Assembly: GCF_000830505.1 (NCBI RefSeq)
Contig: NZ_JXOK01000026.1
Coordinates: 62,001 to 126,000, forward strand
Length of the DNA: 64,000 bases
Reading direction: 5' to 3'
From: Vibrio mytili
GTDB lineage: Bacteria; Pseudomonadota; Gammaproteobacteria; Enterobacterales; Vibrionaceae
The notes below the pieces were generated by a model. It had not been told where the DNA came from. It did not search any database and saw nothing but the letters and a program-made list of their open reading frames with translations. Below, piece after piece: positions 8,665-17,548 of the stretch; positions within the stretch are counted from its first letter, which is position 1, and every line of letters starts with the position of its first letter. Position numbers and translations under genes: made by a program.

Positions 8665-9083
8665 TTGATCTCCCTCTCTCACCATCTACACGACTAGTGC
8701 GACCTTCGCGCTCGTTATATTCATCTCTACGATTTCCATCTCCGCGCTCCGACTCATCACTTGAAGTCCGCGTTGTATATACAACAGTACTCTATGTAAC
8801 AGAAAGATCTACATCAATAGCGCTTCCAAAGCCAACACTAATCTCCCCTCCAATCAACTCATTATTTGAGTTATAACTGAGCGTCCCACCAATATTCACT
8901 ACACTGCCAAGCTCCCCACTCACCGTAGTAGAGGTTCTAGAAGTAACACTTTCCAATGAATCTGAATGGCTACCAATATAGTAGCCACTTCTAGTATGAT
9001 CAAAAGTATGTCAAATCACCGCTAGGTGAAATAATATATCAACTAGGCGTAACTCCGAATGGGGCAGAAGCTTGCCAGTGAGT
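8654..9083 (-). pseudogene. Decayed gene of unknown function
   Basis: Reading leftward, a protein-like sequence can be followed through several lesions: SAPFGVTPS, a stop (9039-9041), YIISPSGDLTYF, a one-base frameshift in a T-run (9002-9005), then a Ser/Gly/Thr-rich stretch (for example GELGSVVNIGGTLSYN), a TAG stop (8792-8794), and a charged Arg/Glu/Asp-rich tail ending at TGA 8654-8656. Three independent lesions show real decay rather than one read error. The PFG motif and repetitive beta-like stretch recall polymorphic-toxin or surface proteins, but the family is not identified. Confidence 0.45.
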
Positions 9084-9095
9084 ATCCTAATTTAG

Positions 9096-9251
9096 CTATC
9101 CTTGAATAACTTTTCGTATATCAAAATGAAGAGCGGCACCATCGAGGGAGGTGCTAAAAATGAACGCTTTTGGACAATCACAAGCATCGTAACCAAGCAA
9201 TACTCTAAATATTTTATGCAAGCTAGAGTGAATTATATTCCGTTCGTTCAT
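9096..9251 (-). other. Short unassigned reading frame after accD
   Basis: A 51-codon minus-strand frame from ATG 9251, just after the accD stop, with mixed composition including DACDCPKAFIF. It has no ribosome site worth noting and no recognised family. It may be a remnant linked to the decayed block to its left, or chance. Confidence 0.2.
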
Positions 9252-9276
9252 CCAACTTTGTTGCAGGGCCTATAAA

Positions 9277-10142
9277 TTATGCTTCCAACGGAATAGTAGT
9301 ATTAGTCATCTTGGCTATTAGTCTCCCGACTCGCTCGCGCATCTCCCGTCGATCGACAATCATGTCGATAGCGCCATACTCTAAAAGGAACTCACTCCGC
9401 TGAAAACCTTCGGGCAATTTCTCACGAACGGTTTGCTCTATAACACGACGCCCAGCAAAACCGATAATTGCCTTCGGTTCGCCGATGTTAATATCTCCCA
9501 GCATGGCTAGACTCGCTGATACACCCCCCAATGTCTGATCAGTTAATACAGATATATAAGGGATGCCTTCATTGGATAAACGATTTAACGCAGCGCTGGT
9601 TTTTGACATTTGCATTAACGACATTAGAGATTCTTGCATACGAGCACCACCACTGGCAGAAAAGCAAACTAATCCACAATTAGCTTCAATAGCGCCTCAA
9701 CGGCACGAACAAAACGAGCACCGACAACAGAACCCATTGAGCCAGCCATAAAAGAAAACTCGAAAGCACAGGCAACAACTGGTAAGCCCAGTAGCTTTCC
9801 TTTCATCACAACCAAGGCATCCTTTTCTCCTGTACTTTTCTGGGCTATAGCAAGGCGTTCCTTGTAGCGTCTCAGATCCTTAAAGTTCAGTAAATCTTGT
9901 GGCTCATGTTCACTGGCAATCTCAACTCGTTCTCCTTTATCCAGAAAACTGTCTAAGCGGCGGCGTGCCGACATTCTCAAATGATGATCGCATTTTGGAC
10001 ATACCTCCAGGTTTTCCTCAAGAGCCATGCGGTAAAGGATCTGGTCGCACGAGGGACATTTAGTCCATACCCCATCTGGAATCGACGCTTTACGTGTACT
10101 GATTATATTCTTTTTATCTAACAGCTTTTCTAACCAACTCAT
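9277..10142 (-). pseudogene. accD: Acetyl-CoA carboxylase carboxyltransferase beta subunit, frameshifted second copy
   Basis: Two adjoining frames together give a complete AccD of about 288 residues, the normal length. The N-terminal four-Cys zinc ribbon is present (CPSC near residue 29, CPKC near residue 48), followed by the crotonase-like core with [20 protein letters not shown] and [10 protein letters not shown]. One base is missing near 9693-9696 (GCGGCT read as GCGCT), ending the first frame after [11 protein letters not shown]; restoring it gives [21 protein letters not shown] usual Pro in GFAGPRVIEQ is Arg here. AccD with AccA makes malonyl-CoA for fatty acids, and Vibrio normally has accD on chromosome 1, so this is probably an extra copy. 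A LysR gene is divergent. Confidence 0.8.
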
Positions 10143-10235
10143 GGGATACCTTTACCAGATAACTTTAGTAAGGAGTATTGTATAAGCCAATCTCTGGTAA
10201 TAAAGTGTCTAATATGGGTTTTATAATCCAATATT

Positions 10236-11156
10236 ATGGGATTAAATGAAATGTTTGATAAGATTGACCAGCAGTGGCTAAAAAGTTTTCATTGTGTCTA
10301 TGAAAACAACAGCTTTAAACGCGCGGCGGAATTTCTAAGCTTACCGACGTCAAATGTGAGTCGCCATATCGCTTTACTGGAAGAACGACTGGATACACGA
10401 CTATTTGATAGGACTACACGCCGAATAGCTCCGACAGATGCAGGGGAACATCTTTATTTACGAACACAGCCACTGCTGGACAAGCTTAATGACGCACTTG
10501 AGGAAGTGACTCAGCATTCTTATGAAGTCATGGGACAACTTAAAGTTTTAATGCCAGACTCGCCTGTTTTGGCTCAAGCAGTGGTTTCTTTTTGTACCCA
10601 GCATCCCTCAATTTCATTATGTTGTGATACGAGCATCAGCCCTAAAGAGGATTTACTTGATGGGTTTGACGTTATTTTGAGCTTTCACAGAGGAAAGCTT
10701 GAAGACAATAATTGGGTAGCTAAGGAGATTAAACGCTGGCAAAGTGCTGTTGTAGCATCCCCCCAACTTCTACAGGTCTCTCCCAGACCTTTTCAGATTA
10801 CCGATTTAAAACACGTTCCGTGCATCAATAGCTTTACAGCACTAAATGGAACTCCTTGGGTTTTCAAAAATGCTAAAGGTGAGCCAATTACCCAAAAGGT
10901 ACAGTCTTCATTTAAGGTCAATAGCGGACATCTTGCCAAATCTGGCGCATTAGCTGGTTTGGGATTCGCGATACTACCAATCGAATCCTGTCGCTATGAG
11001 ATAGATGCAGGCACTTTGAAAGTCGTAGAACTGGAGTACGAACCTGAAGATCTAGTTTTGTATGTCTTTTATGCTTCCAGAAAACACTTGGCAAAAAAGA
11101 TCCCCATGTTTATTGCACACTTACAGCACCAAGCAAATTTAGATAAAAGCACATAA
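10236..11156 (+). CDS. LysR-family transcriptional regulator beside accD
   Basis: A 306-residue LysR protein: helix-turn-helix near residues 20-45 (NSFKRAAEFLSLPTSNVSRH), LFDRTTRRIAPTDAG, then an effector-binding domain of the usual length. The start may be the ATG at 10236 or the internal one at 10251, which gives the more typical N-terminus FDKIDQQWLKSFH. It is transcribed away from the accessory accD with about 90 bases between them, the classic layout for a LysR regulator and its target, so it may control that accD. Confidence 0.85.
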   Translation: MGLNEMFDKIDQQWLKSFHCVYENNSFKRAAEFLSLPTSNVSRHIALLEERLDTRLFDRTTRRIAPTDAGEHLYLRTQPLLDKLNDALEEVTQHSYEVMGQLKVLMPDSPVLAQAVVSFCTQHPSISLCCDTSISPKEDLLDGFDVILSFHRGKLEDNNWVAKEIKRWQSAVVASPQLLQVSPRPFQITDLKHVPCINSFTALNGTPWVFKNAKGEPITQKVQSSFKVNSGHLAKSGALAGLGFAILPIESCRYEIDAGTLKVVELEYEPEDLVLYVFYASRKHLAKKIPMFIAHLQHQANLDKST

Positions 11157-11563
11157 GCTGAAGAACAATTTCTATGAAAGGCTTTGTCTGAACCACTTCT
11201 TTTAGAGTAGGCGATTAGCCAAGCGAATTGTTATGCAAAAGTGAGGTTACTTTGTGTACGCAGTATGGTGCAAGTAACTGGGAGATTCGCGCATCGATGT
11301 TGCGCGGTCTGCCATTAGTAAAAGTCGGGCTATTTTCTGGCGAGATTTACCACCATTTTGTTGCGCAAACTTGGAAAGGGGCATAAATGAGTCAGCTCAG
11401 TGATGGTTGACTCAATAATTGGCAAACTAATGTCAAATGAATGTGACCAAGCTTTACTTCATATTGCGGCCTTTTGTGACATCGAGCCATTGAACATTCG
11501 TAACACCGCACAGGCCAAAGACTACAGTCGCATTAATGGTATTAATCGAACACGCCAAGCGCA
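11157..11563 (+). other. Intergenic stretch with possible gene remnants
   Basis: No intact gene is clear. One plus-strand frame ending at TAA near 11384 reads in a protein-like way (NWEIRASMLRGLPLVKVGLF, then YHHFVAQTWKGA). A second frame follows at 11400-11630 (CDQALLHIAAFCDIEPLNIR). They may be pieces of one degraded gene but match no family I recognise. Confidence 0.25.
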
Positions 11564-11869
11564 TCAAACATCGTCTTTGGCCGCGCTACTACTTCTAGGG
11601 GAAGTACGGATGCAGGGTGTACCGGGGTGAAACCCGGAAAGATATCCGTTGGTATCACTGTGAAACGGAGCGCCATTGACTCTGTGGCTCGCACGGATCT
11701 CAGCCAGCTCGGACTCAAATATTTCACGCTCCACTTTGAGACGTTTGATACGTAGGTGGATCTTTCTGACGACATAAAACAAGCTATAAAAGACAATGAT
11801 GCCAAAGATCAAGTGTACGGGATGTATAACATCAAAGAGCATTAGGTCTGGTTGGTCGCCGAAAAACAT
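11564..11869 (-). CDS. Small single-span membrane protein with coiled coil
   Basis: A 101-residue protein from an ATG at 11869, preceded by AAGAGG at eight bases; an in-frame ATG nine codons earlier lacks such a site. Residues of about 15-35 (HPVHLIFGIIVFYSLFYVV) form one membrane helix. A basic and then charged heptad-like stretch follows (IHLRIKRLKVEREIFESELA), suggesting a cytoplasmic coiled coil. The C-terminal 25 residues are low-complexity and may not be native. No family recognised. Confidence 0.5.
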   Translation of the reverse strand: MFFGDQPDLMLFDVIHPVHLIFGIIVFYSLFYVVRKIHLRIKRLKVEREIFESELAEIRASHRVNGAPFHSDTNGYLSGFHPGTPCIRTSPRSSSAAKDDV

Positions 11870-12005
11870 AACTGCGCCTCTTAAGTTGAAAAACACAATT
11901 TTCCAAGATGTGGCTGGTCACGTTGGATTATGTTGTGGTGAGCAACGCTCGATACGGTTTCAGGTCACACGGACAAAGCTTCTTAACTTAAATGACTTAG
12001 AGACA

Positions 12006-12614
12006 TCAGTTCGGATAAGAAAAAGTATCTGGAACCTTAGTCGTTAGTGATGCACTTTTTTCAGCAAACATTTGCTTGTACGATTTCGTTTGCAATGCTG
12101 CCCGTGTTAAGCCAAATTTATTAGCCAAAGCTTCCAACTCAACTTTGTAAGACGATAACATAGATTCATCATCTGTCATGATTGCGAACTCGGCAAAATC
12201 ACCGATACCCGCCAAGGAGTCAACGGTAATATGAAAATCGCCAACAAAGTAGATACTCCGAGTTTTCTCCGCTTTTAGCACCACTTCAAACCCCATAGTT
12301 TCCAACATGCTACGAGCGATTGAGGCATCAGCAATATTTGTCGCCTCACAGCGATCAGCTTCCGGTCCCTTTACTATCCACAACTTGATCCCCGAAGGCT
12401 CCATCGTTCGAATACAAACGCTTTTACTCTCAGTCTGTAAGGCTTTAGCTGGTAAATCAAAATACCAGTCGCGTTCAATGTTATCTTCGAGCATAACTTC
12501 GTGAGGTAATAATCTTAATACTTCGAGGAAAACCGACTTCGAGTCGAGTCGATACTTGAGCTCAACCTCGTATTTACCTTGGAAATGATTGTGATTCATA
12601 ATCGACTTCAACAT
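12006..12614 (-). CDS. CYTH-domain protein, class IV adenylate cyclase-like
   Basis: A 202-residue CYTH-fold protein. The ExExK signature is clear near the N-terminus (YEVELKYRL), and charged residues line the predicted tunnel (SVCIRTM, KLWIVKG, AEKTRSIYFVGDFHITVD). CYTH enzymes bind triphosphates with divalent metal. This length and order (R-x-R then KxxG) fit CyaB-type class IV adenylate cyclases or thiamine-triphosphatase-like relatives. The start may be MNHNHFQGK, six codons in. It is a single gene. Confidence 0.7.
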   Translation of the reverse strand: MLKSIMNHNHFQGKYEVELKYRLDSKSVFLEVLRLLPHEVMLEDNIERDWYFDLPAKALQTESKSVCIRTMEPSGIKLWIVKGPEADRCEATNIADASIARSMLETMGFEVVLKAEKTRSIYFVGDFHITVDSLAGIGDFAEFAIMTDDESMLSSYKVELEALANKFGLTRAALQTKSYKQMFAEKSASLTTKVPDTFSYPN

Positions 12615-12902
12615 AAAAATAGAATTTTAACATAAGTGAAAGTGGTAATCTCAGCTCAAAATGGGGCATTTTCAATTTAGAAATGGAAGCATACCGATGT
12701 GATCACCACCATTTTGGTATGAACCTTTAATACTTAAGATGACATTTTATTACTCTCCTGCAGCAGGACATCTTTTGCTAAAAATAACATTGTGAATCAT
12801 TGGAATTAAGAAAAAAATAACCAGTAGAGTAGAAGTAGTATGTTTTATCATCTCACACCGACTTAGGCGGTTTATTTTTGAAGTCACCTCTGTATCACGC
12901 AG
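12615..12902. other. Intergenic stretch; possible 33-residue membrane peptide
   Basis: No established gene. A minus-strand frame at 12750-12851 would encode a 33-residue peptide with one hydrophobic helix (TSTLLVIFFLIPMIHNVIF), but its ribosome site is poor and it has no known homologue, so it is only noted. Confidence 0.2.
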
Positions 12903-12933
12903 TAAAAAACGGAAGGCTAAACAGCCTTCCGTT
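12903..12933 (-). terminator. Rho-independent terminator of the symporter gene
   Basis: ACGGAAGGCT and AGCCTTCCGT pair around a four-base loop (12909-12932). On the minus strand the stem is followed by six T, giving a standard terminator about 45 bases after the symporter stop. Confidence 0.85.
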
Positions 12934-12975
12934 ATAAATTAAATTTGTAGTCAAATGTACTTAATTTGGAGAATA

Positions 12976-14349
12976 CTAAGCTTCTACTGAAACAGGTTCA
13001 ACTTGTTCATTTGACTTGAGTTCTTCTTTATTGAAACCGTCATGTAAGCGGTAGTAACGTTGGTAAATAATACCGCTGATGGTCATCATGATTGCAGGCA
13101 AACCAATCATCATAAACTCAAGTCCCATGATAGTACTTTCTGATTGTTCAACGTTTGGTACGTAACCAATAACCGACAGGCCTATACCGACAATGAATCC
13201 ACCAGCCGCACCAGCGAATTTCACAAGCATGGTTTGTACTGAGAAAATCACACTTTCACTACGACGACCGGTTTTGTGCTCACCATAGTCCACAACGTCA
13301 GCCAACATTACCGTTTGCAGTGCGTTTGCAATGCCCACACCAAATTTAATCGCAGCACCAGCCATACCTATCATGATTGCATTCGCTGGAGACACAATAC
13401 CCATAACAAGCAGTAGTACACAAGAAAGAACAGGGAAGCCGCTTGCGATTAGCCATAAGTTTTTACGTGGAAGAGCCGCAGCGATACGAGGAAATAAGAA
13501 TACACCAGCAACTTCAGCCACACCTGCAACCATCATGTATACAGGGAACAAGTCAGCATCACCCAACGCATAAGAGAAATAGTAAATGGCAAAGCCACCA
13601 ACCAGCAAGTTTGCGATTTGGAATGAAAGAACCGTACCGATAAGTGCTTTTAACTGGTCGTTGTTGCCAATAATTGCCAGCACATCTTTCAAGTTAAATT
13701 TTTCTGCCGTTTTTGCATTTGTAGGTACTGTTTTCTCTTTTACGTTACGCGCAATCAGGAAGGCACTCATAATAAACAGTACCGCAATCAGCATTGCCAC
13801 GTTAAAGAAGCCATCACCTTGGTTACCGTTACCTAACTCACCCACAATGTGCAAGCCATAAGTACCTGTGATGAACCATGCAAAGCTAGCGAACAGACGA
13901 GGCCAAACAACTAACTTTTCACGTTCCTCTCGAGAGCTGGATAGCGCAGGAATCATTGACCAATAAGGAATATCCATGATGGTGTAGGTTAGCCCCCATA
14001 AGATGTAAGCCGCCGCTGCATAGATATACAGTGCCGTACCTTCAAACATGTGAGTGCTGAAAAGACCAACCAATACCACTGCGTTTAATAGCGTGCCAAT
14101 CACAATCCATGGTCGAAATTTTCCGAATCGAGAGCGAGTGTTATCGACGATCATCCCCATCATCGGGTCGGTGACGGCATCAATGATACGAGCCGCCAGG
14201 AAGATGGTACCAACAAATGCAGCAGACAAACCCGCGACATCAGTAAAGTAAAACATTAAAAAGATATAGATAGGAGCACAAGCAAAGTCTTTACCAAGTG
14301 CACCAAGACCGTATGAAGCCTTGGTTTTTAGAGTGATTTTTTCAGACAT
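12976..14349 (-). CDS. GPH-family sugar:cation symporter (MelB-like)
   Basis: A 457-residue transporter of the glycoside-pentoside-hexuronide:cation family, with 12 expected membrane helices. The family signature in helix 2 is present (IIDAVTDPMMGMIVDNTRSR), with the two Asp residues that bind the coupling cation in MelB. The loop SRFGKFRPWI and the second-half KTGRRSESVIF segment also fit. Its neighbours are an alpha-galactosidase and the LacZ locus, so melibiose, raffinose-type sugars or lactose are likely substrates. A palindromic GalR-type operator (14481-14494) lies about 130 bases upstream, and a strong terminator follows. Confidence 0.88.
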   Translation of the reverse strand: MSEKITLKTKASYGLGALGKDFACAPIYIFLMFYFTDVAGLSAAFVGTIFLAARIIDAVTDPMMGMIVDNTRSRFGKFRPWIVIGTLLNAVVLVGLFSTHMFEGTALYIYAAAAYILWGLTYTIMDIPYWSMIPALSSSREEREKLVVWPRLFASFAWFITGTYGLHIVGELGNGNQGDGFFNVAMLIAVLFIMSAFLIARNVKEKTVPTNAKTAEKFNLKDVLAIIGNNDQLKALIGTVLSFQIANLLVGGFAIYYFSYALGDADLFPVYMMVAGVAEVAGVFLFPRIAAALPRKNLWLIASGFPVLSCVLLLVMGIVSPANAIMIGMAGAAIKFGVGIANALQTVMLADVVDYGEHKTGRRSESVIFSVQTMLVKFAGAAGGFIVGIGLSVIGYVPNVEQSESTIMGLEFMMIGLPAIMMTISGIIYQRYYRLHDGFNKEELKSNEQVEPVSVEA

Positions 14350-14480
14350 AATCGTTCCTTAGTGTCGTACTGCTATGCTTTCCCCTAACTAGAATTCATA
14401 ACGTCGACGTATTTTATTTATATTTCGATGGTAATGTTACTCACACGTCTGACGCCTTACTGTGATCCATGACCACCTTA

Positions 14481-14494
14481 TGGAAACGTTTACA
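14481..14494. promoter_or_regulatory. GalR/LacI-type operator upstream of the symporter
   Basis: TGGAAACGTTTACA, a near-perfect palindrome centred on AACGTT. It is the reverse complement of the operators at 17454 and 25905 and identical to the one at 16910. It lies in the promoter region of the symporter. Confidence 0.75.
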
Positions 14495-14709
14495 GTCGGT
14501 TTTTAAAAATGAGACATTGAACAATATTATTGTCTATTTGCACGTTCAGGAAACAAAAATAATCCTTTATATTCATTCATTTAAAAAGTTCTTCAATATG
14601 AACAATTTCATGAATACGTTTTAAAAGCACGCAAAAAGCCGTACAGAATTTACCTCTGTACGGCTTGGATAAACAACACTGGATTCAATTAAGATCGAGT
14701 TTTAAGGTG

Positions 14710-16830
14710 CTATCCGCAGACCCTTTTAAACTTCACTAACATCGCCGTCTCGGCATCTAAAATAGGCATGGTCAATCCCACTTCCGCACACCAAGCACCA
14801 GAGAGTTCACAACCCGACTCTGTCCATGGGGGTTGATAATTAACAATATCATCGTAATTCGAAGGCTTATCTAACACAGAAACTCGATAAATCCCCTCAG
14901 GATCCAAACCCGGAACGCGTAAATGACCGCTGAGTGCATTCGTCGGCATCGCGAGCTGAGCGATCATGACCACAGCCTCGGACTGATCCTCAGAAACAAC
15001 CGCATGAATTTGATGGGCTTTATCATCAGTTGGCACTCGCCATGTTCTGCCACTGTGTAGCAACGGACGCAATACTTTGTGTAGTTTGATGTAGCGCTCA
15101 AAGCCTTGTTTTTCTTCTTGCTCTTCTTTTACCGGGTCCAGCTCTATGCCCATGTGACCAAACAGAGCGGTTAGACCACGAAACTCAATACTGTGACGAC
15201 GACGCGTACTGTGACAGTGGCTTGCTCCGATATGGCTCCCCATCACTTCGGGTGGGAAAAAATAGCTCATGCCGCGTTGAATGGTTTGACGTTCAAGCGC
15301 ATCGTTGTTGTCTGAAGCCCAGAAACGATGTGTACGTTTTAATACTTCGTAATCAATACGGCCACCACCAGCCGCACACGATTCGATCTCAACTTGTGGA
15401 TGTTTTTCGCGTACTTTATCAACTAACTCATAGTAGCGTTGAGTTTGATTGTGCGCTGCCGCTCGACCAAGATGACCAGGCTGAACAACTTCGCGGTTCA
15501 TATCCCATTTGATGTAAGCAATGTTGTAAGTCGACAGGAAGTGATCCAATCTTTCGAACAAGAAGTTAAAGGCGTCATCATTTTGCAGGTTAATTACATA
15601 CTGGTTGCGACCTGTGGGCTGATCGTATCCATCTACCGCAAGTAACCAGTCGGGATGCGTGCGGTACAAGTCAGAATCTTTGTTGATCATTTCTGGCTCA
15701 AACCACAAACCAAACTCCATACCCAGTACATTTACGTGTTCAACAAGCGGTTGCAAGCCATTTGGATACTTGGATTCACATAAGAACCAATCCCCTAGAC
15801 CTGCTTTGTCGCCATTGCGTCCTTTGAACCACCCGTCATCAATAATGAATCGCTCGACACCCATTTCTGCCGATTGAGTGGCCATCGACATGATGTATTG
15901 TGGGTCATGATCGAAGTAAATACCTTCCCATGTATTCAAATGAATTGGGCGCGGTTTGCAGCTAAAGTCACTTGGCAAAATCGCATCGCGAACGTGAGCA
16001 TGAAAGTGATGGCTCATGCGATTCAAGCCTGCACTACTGTGGCTTGCGTATAACCAAGGCGTAGTCACACTTTCACCTTCTTCTAGCGCTACTTCACCCG
16101 GTAGATAAATCACTTCTGCCTGCATGCAGCGGCGTCCATCCGCTTTCACATCCGCGCGCAATCTGTGGTTTCCACTCCAGGCAAAGTGGAATCCCCATAC
16201 GTCACCATTCATTTCATCAAAGTGAGTCGTACCAGCAACAAGTGCAGGATAATGCTCATGAGAGGTACGACCTCGGCGATTCTCTTGTTGGTAACCACCC
16301 TGGGTTAAAGATTGACGGACAGTCTGGAACTCATGTACCCAACGTCCATAATACGTCATCAACTCATTTGCTCTTGTTGGCAACGGAAGTGTATTAGCAA
16401 GACGGTTTACATGATACGTCCCCGCTTTGGTGTTCGTTAGCGTGTGACGAGTCTTGACCACATCATGCTTATCCATCTCCAAAATAGTATTTAAGCGTAG
16501 ACCGGCAACGGTGTCTTCACTCTCGATAACAATGCAGTTTGTACTCTGTTCGATTTGAGTAATAACAAATACGGGAGCCCAATCCTGCCCATTGCGATGG
16601 CCTTCCAATCCAGGGCTACTGAACACTCCGCGACCAAGCTCAGGATGTAGTGTCATGGATACGTCTTTGTCTAAACGTCCATAAGGCACCGGACGTTGTA
16701 GACTGACACGATAACCTTCTAGGTCACCATTTACTTTCTGTCCCCAATGCAGAATCTCCGCATACTCACCCAGCTCTACGATCAGTTGAGTCTCTTTACC
16801 TGCTAGCTCAATCAGCGTTTTGTCCGTCAT
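14710..16830 (-). CDS. GH36 alpha-galactosidase
   Basis: A 706-residue cytoplasmic enzyme of glycoside hydrolase family 36, the tetrameric RafA/AgaN type, of normal length with no signal peptide. It hydrolyses alpha-1,6-galactosides such as melibiose and raffinose. The nucleophile Asp lies in IKWDMNRE (about residue 450) and the acid/base Asp in RFWASDNNDA (about residue 520). ESCAAGGGRIDYE and FIIDDGWFKGRN are family-conserved substrate-binding loops. It is followed by the symporter gene on the same strand but separated by about 360 bases containing its own operator. Another operator (16910-16923) lies about 80 bases before its start. Confidence 0.93.
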   Translation of the reverse strand: MTDKTLIELAGKETQLIVELGEYAEILHWGQKVNGDLEGYRVSLQRPVPYGRLDKDVSMTLHPELGRGVFSSPGLEGHRNGQDWAPVFVITQIEQSTNCIVIESEDTVAGLRLNTILEMDKHDVVKTRHTLTNTKAGTYHVNRLANTLPLPTRANELMTYYGRWVHEFQTVRQSLTQGGYQQENRRGRTSHEHYPALVAGTTHFDEMNGDVWGFHFAWSGNHRLRADVKADGRRCMQAEVIYLPGEVALEEGESVTTPWLYASHSSAGLNRMSHHFHAHVRDAILPSDFSCKPRPIHLNTWEGIYFDHDPQYIMSMATQSAEMGVERFIIDDGWFKGRNGDKAGLGDWFLCESKYPNGLQPLVEHVNVLGMEFGLWFEPEMINKDSDLYRTHPDWLLAVDGYDQPTGRNQYVINLQNDDAFNFLFERLDHFLSTYNIAYIKWDMNREVVQPGHLGRAAAHNQTQRYYELVDKVREKHPQVEIESCAAGGGRIDYEVLKRTHRFWASDNNDALERQTIQRGMSYFFPPEVMGSHIGASHCHSTRRRHSIEFRGLTALFGHMGIELDPVKEEQEEKQGFERYIKLHKVLRPLLHSGRTWRVPTDDKAHQIHAVVSEDQSEAVVMIAQLAMPTNALSGHLRVPGLDPEGIYRVSVLDKPSNYDDIVNYQPPWTESGCELSGAWCAEVGLTMPILDAETAMLVKFKRVCG

Positions 16831-16909
16831 CTTGTCTTACCTTGAAACTGAAATTTACGTCGCATCATAATGAAAAGAACAAAATAATCTGTGAGCCAAG
16901 CCTAAATCA

Positions 16910-16923
16910 TGGAAACGTTTACA
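16910..16923. promoter_or_regulatory. GalR/LacI-type operator upstream of alpha-galactosidase
   Basis: TGGAAACGTTTACA, identical to the site at 14481-14494 and about 80 bases upstream of the alpha-galactosidase start, where a repressor would block its promoter. Confidence 0.75.
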
Positions 16924-17453
16924 GATAAATTCTTCATATTAAGTAGACAGCCATTTGGCCTACCTTCCTCCTATATTTAGCTCCTGTCAGAAAGAGAATA
17001 TACGTTCGTATTGCTGAATATCCGGCTAACAAAAATGCAAATACGGCTAAAGACCACGCAGTTAAACCTTAGAACTCTTGCAGTGATTACGCGACACTCG
17101 TATTCTTAATGCTTCGAGATTCATAATGAAGTGTCTCTCTTGGGTCCTAACTTTATATCCCAGCTTGACGATTCAGCATGTTGCCGTGAGCATTACGCCC
17201 ACGAACGACTTGTTGTTTATACTTCCTTGTCTCACATGCCCAATTGAGTTCAATTGGGCTCTCTTTCATCCTATTACTCCCACCAAAACCCGCCATTATC
17301 ATTTACCCGCCTAACCACGTAAGCCCTCCTCAATACGTAAACGATTCCATAAAAAAAAATACCCTAAACCCACCAAACCAAGCCAATAAAGCGATCTTAA
17401 TCACACAAAACCACAAGCAAACCCAGTTCAGAGCAAAAATGCCAACCTCATCA
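16924..17453. other. Gene-free divergent regulatory region
   Basis: About 600 bases separate the divergent alpha-galactosidase and porin genes. Short open frames here have no ribosome sites or protein-like composition. The stretch holds the promoters and is flanked by the two operators. Confidence 0.5.
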
Positions 17454-17467
17454 TGTAAACGTTTCCA
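17454..17467. promoter_or_regulatory. GalR/LacI-type operator upstream of the porin-lacZ operon
   Basis: TGTAAACGTTTCCA, the reverse complement of the two sites upstream of the symporter and the alpha-galactosidase, about 80 bases before the porin start. Confidence 0.75.
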
Positions 17468-17548
17468 GTATTTATTTACACTGCTCGCCGAGTTAGGACT
17501 CAAATAAAAAAAATAGATCCATAAATAAAAATAGAATGGAGACACTTC

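Noticed and set aside
8992-9002. ATGATCAAAAG resembling an RctB iteron
   Set aside because: Lacks the TTCC tail, is single and far from the origin; expected by chance.
17126-17507. Pro/Thr/Asn-rich short frames between alpha-galactosidase and porin
   Set aside because: Low-complexity, no ribosome sites, in a regulatory region with operators on both sides.
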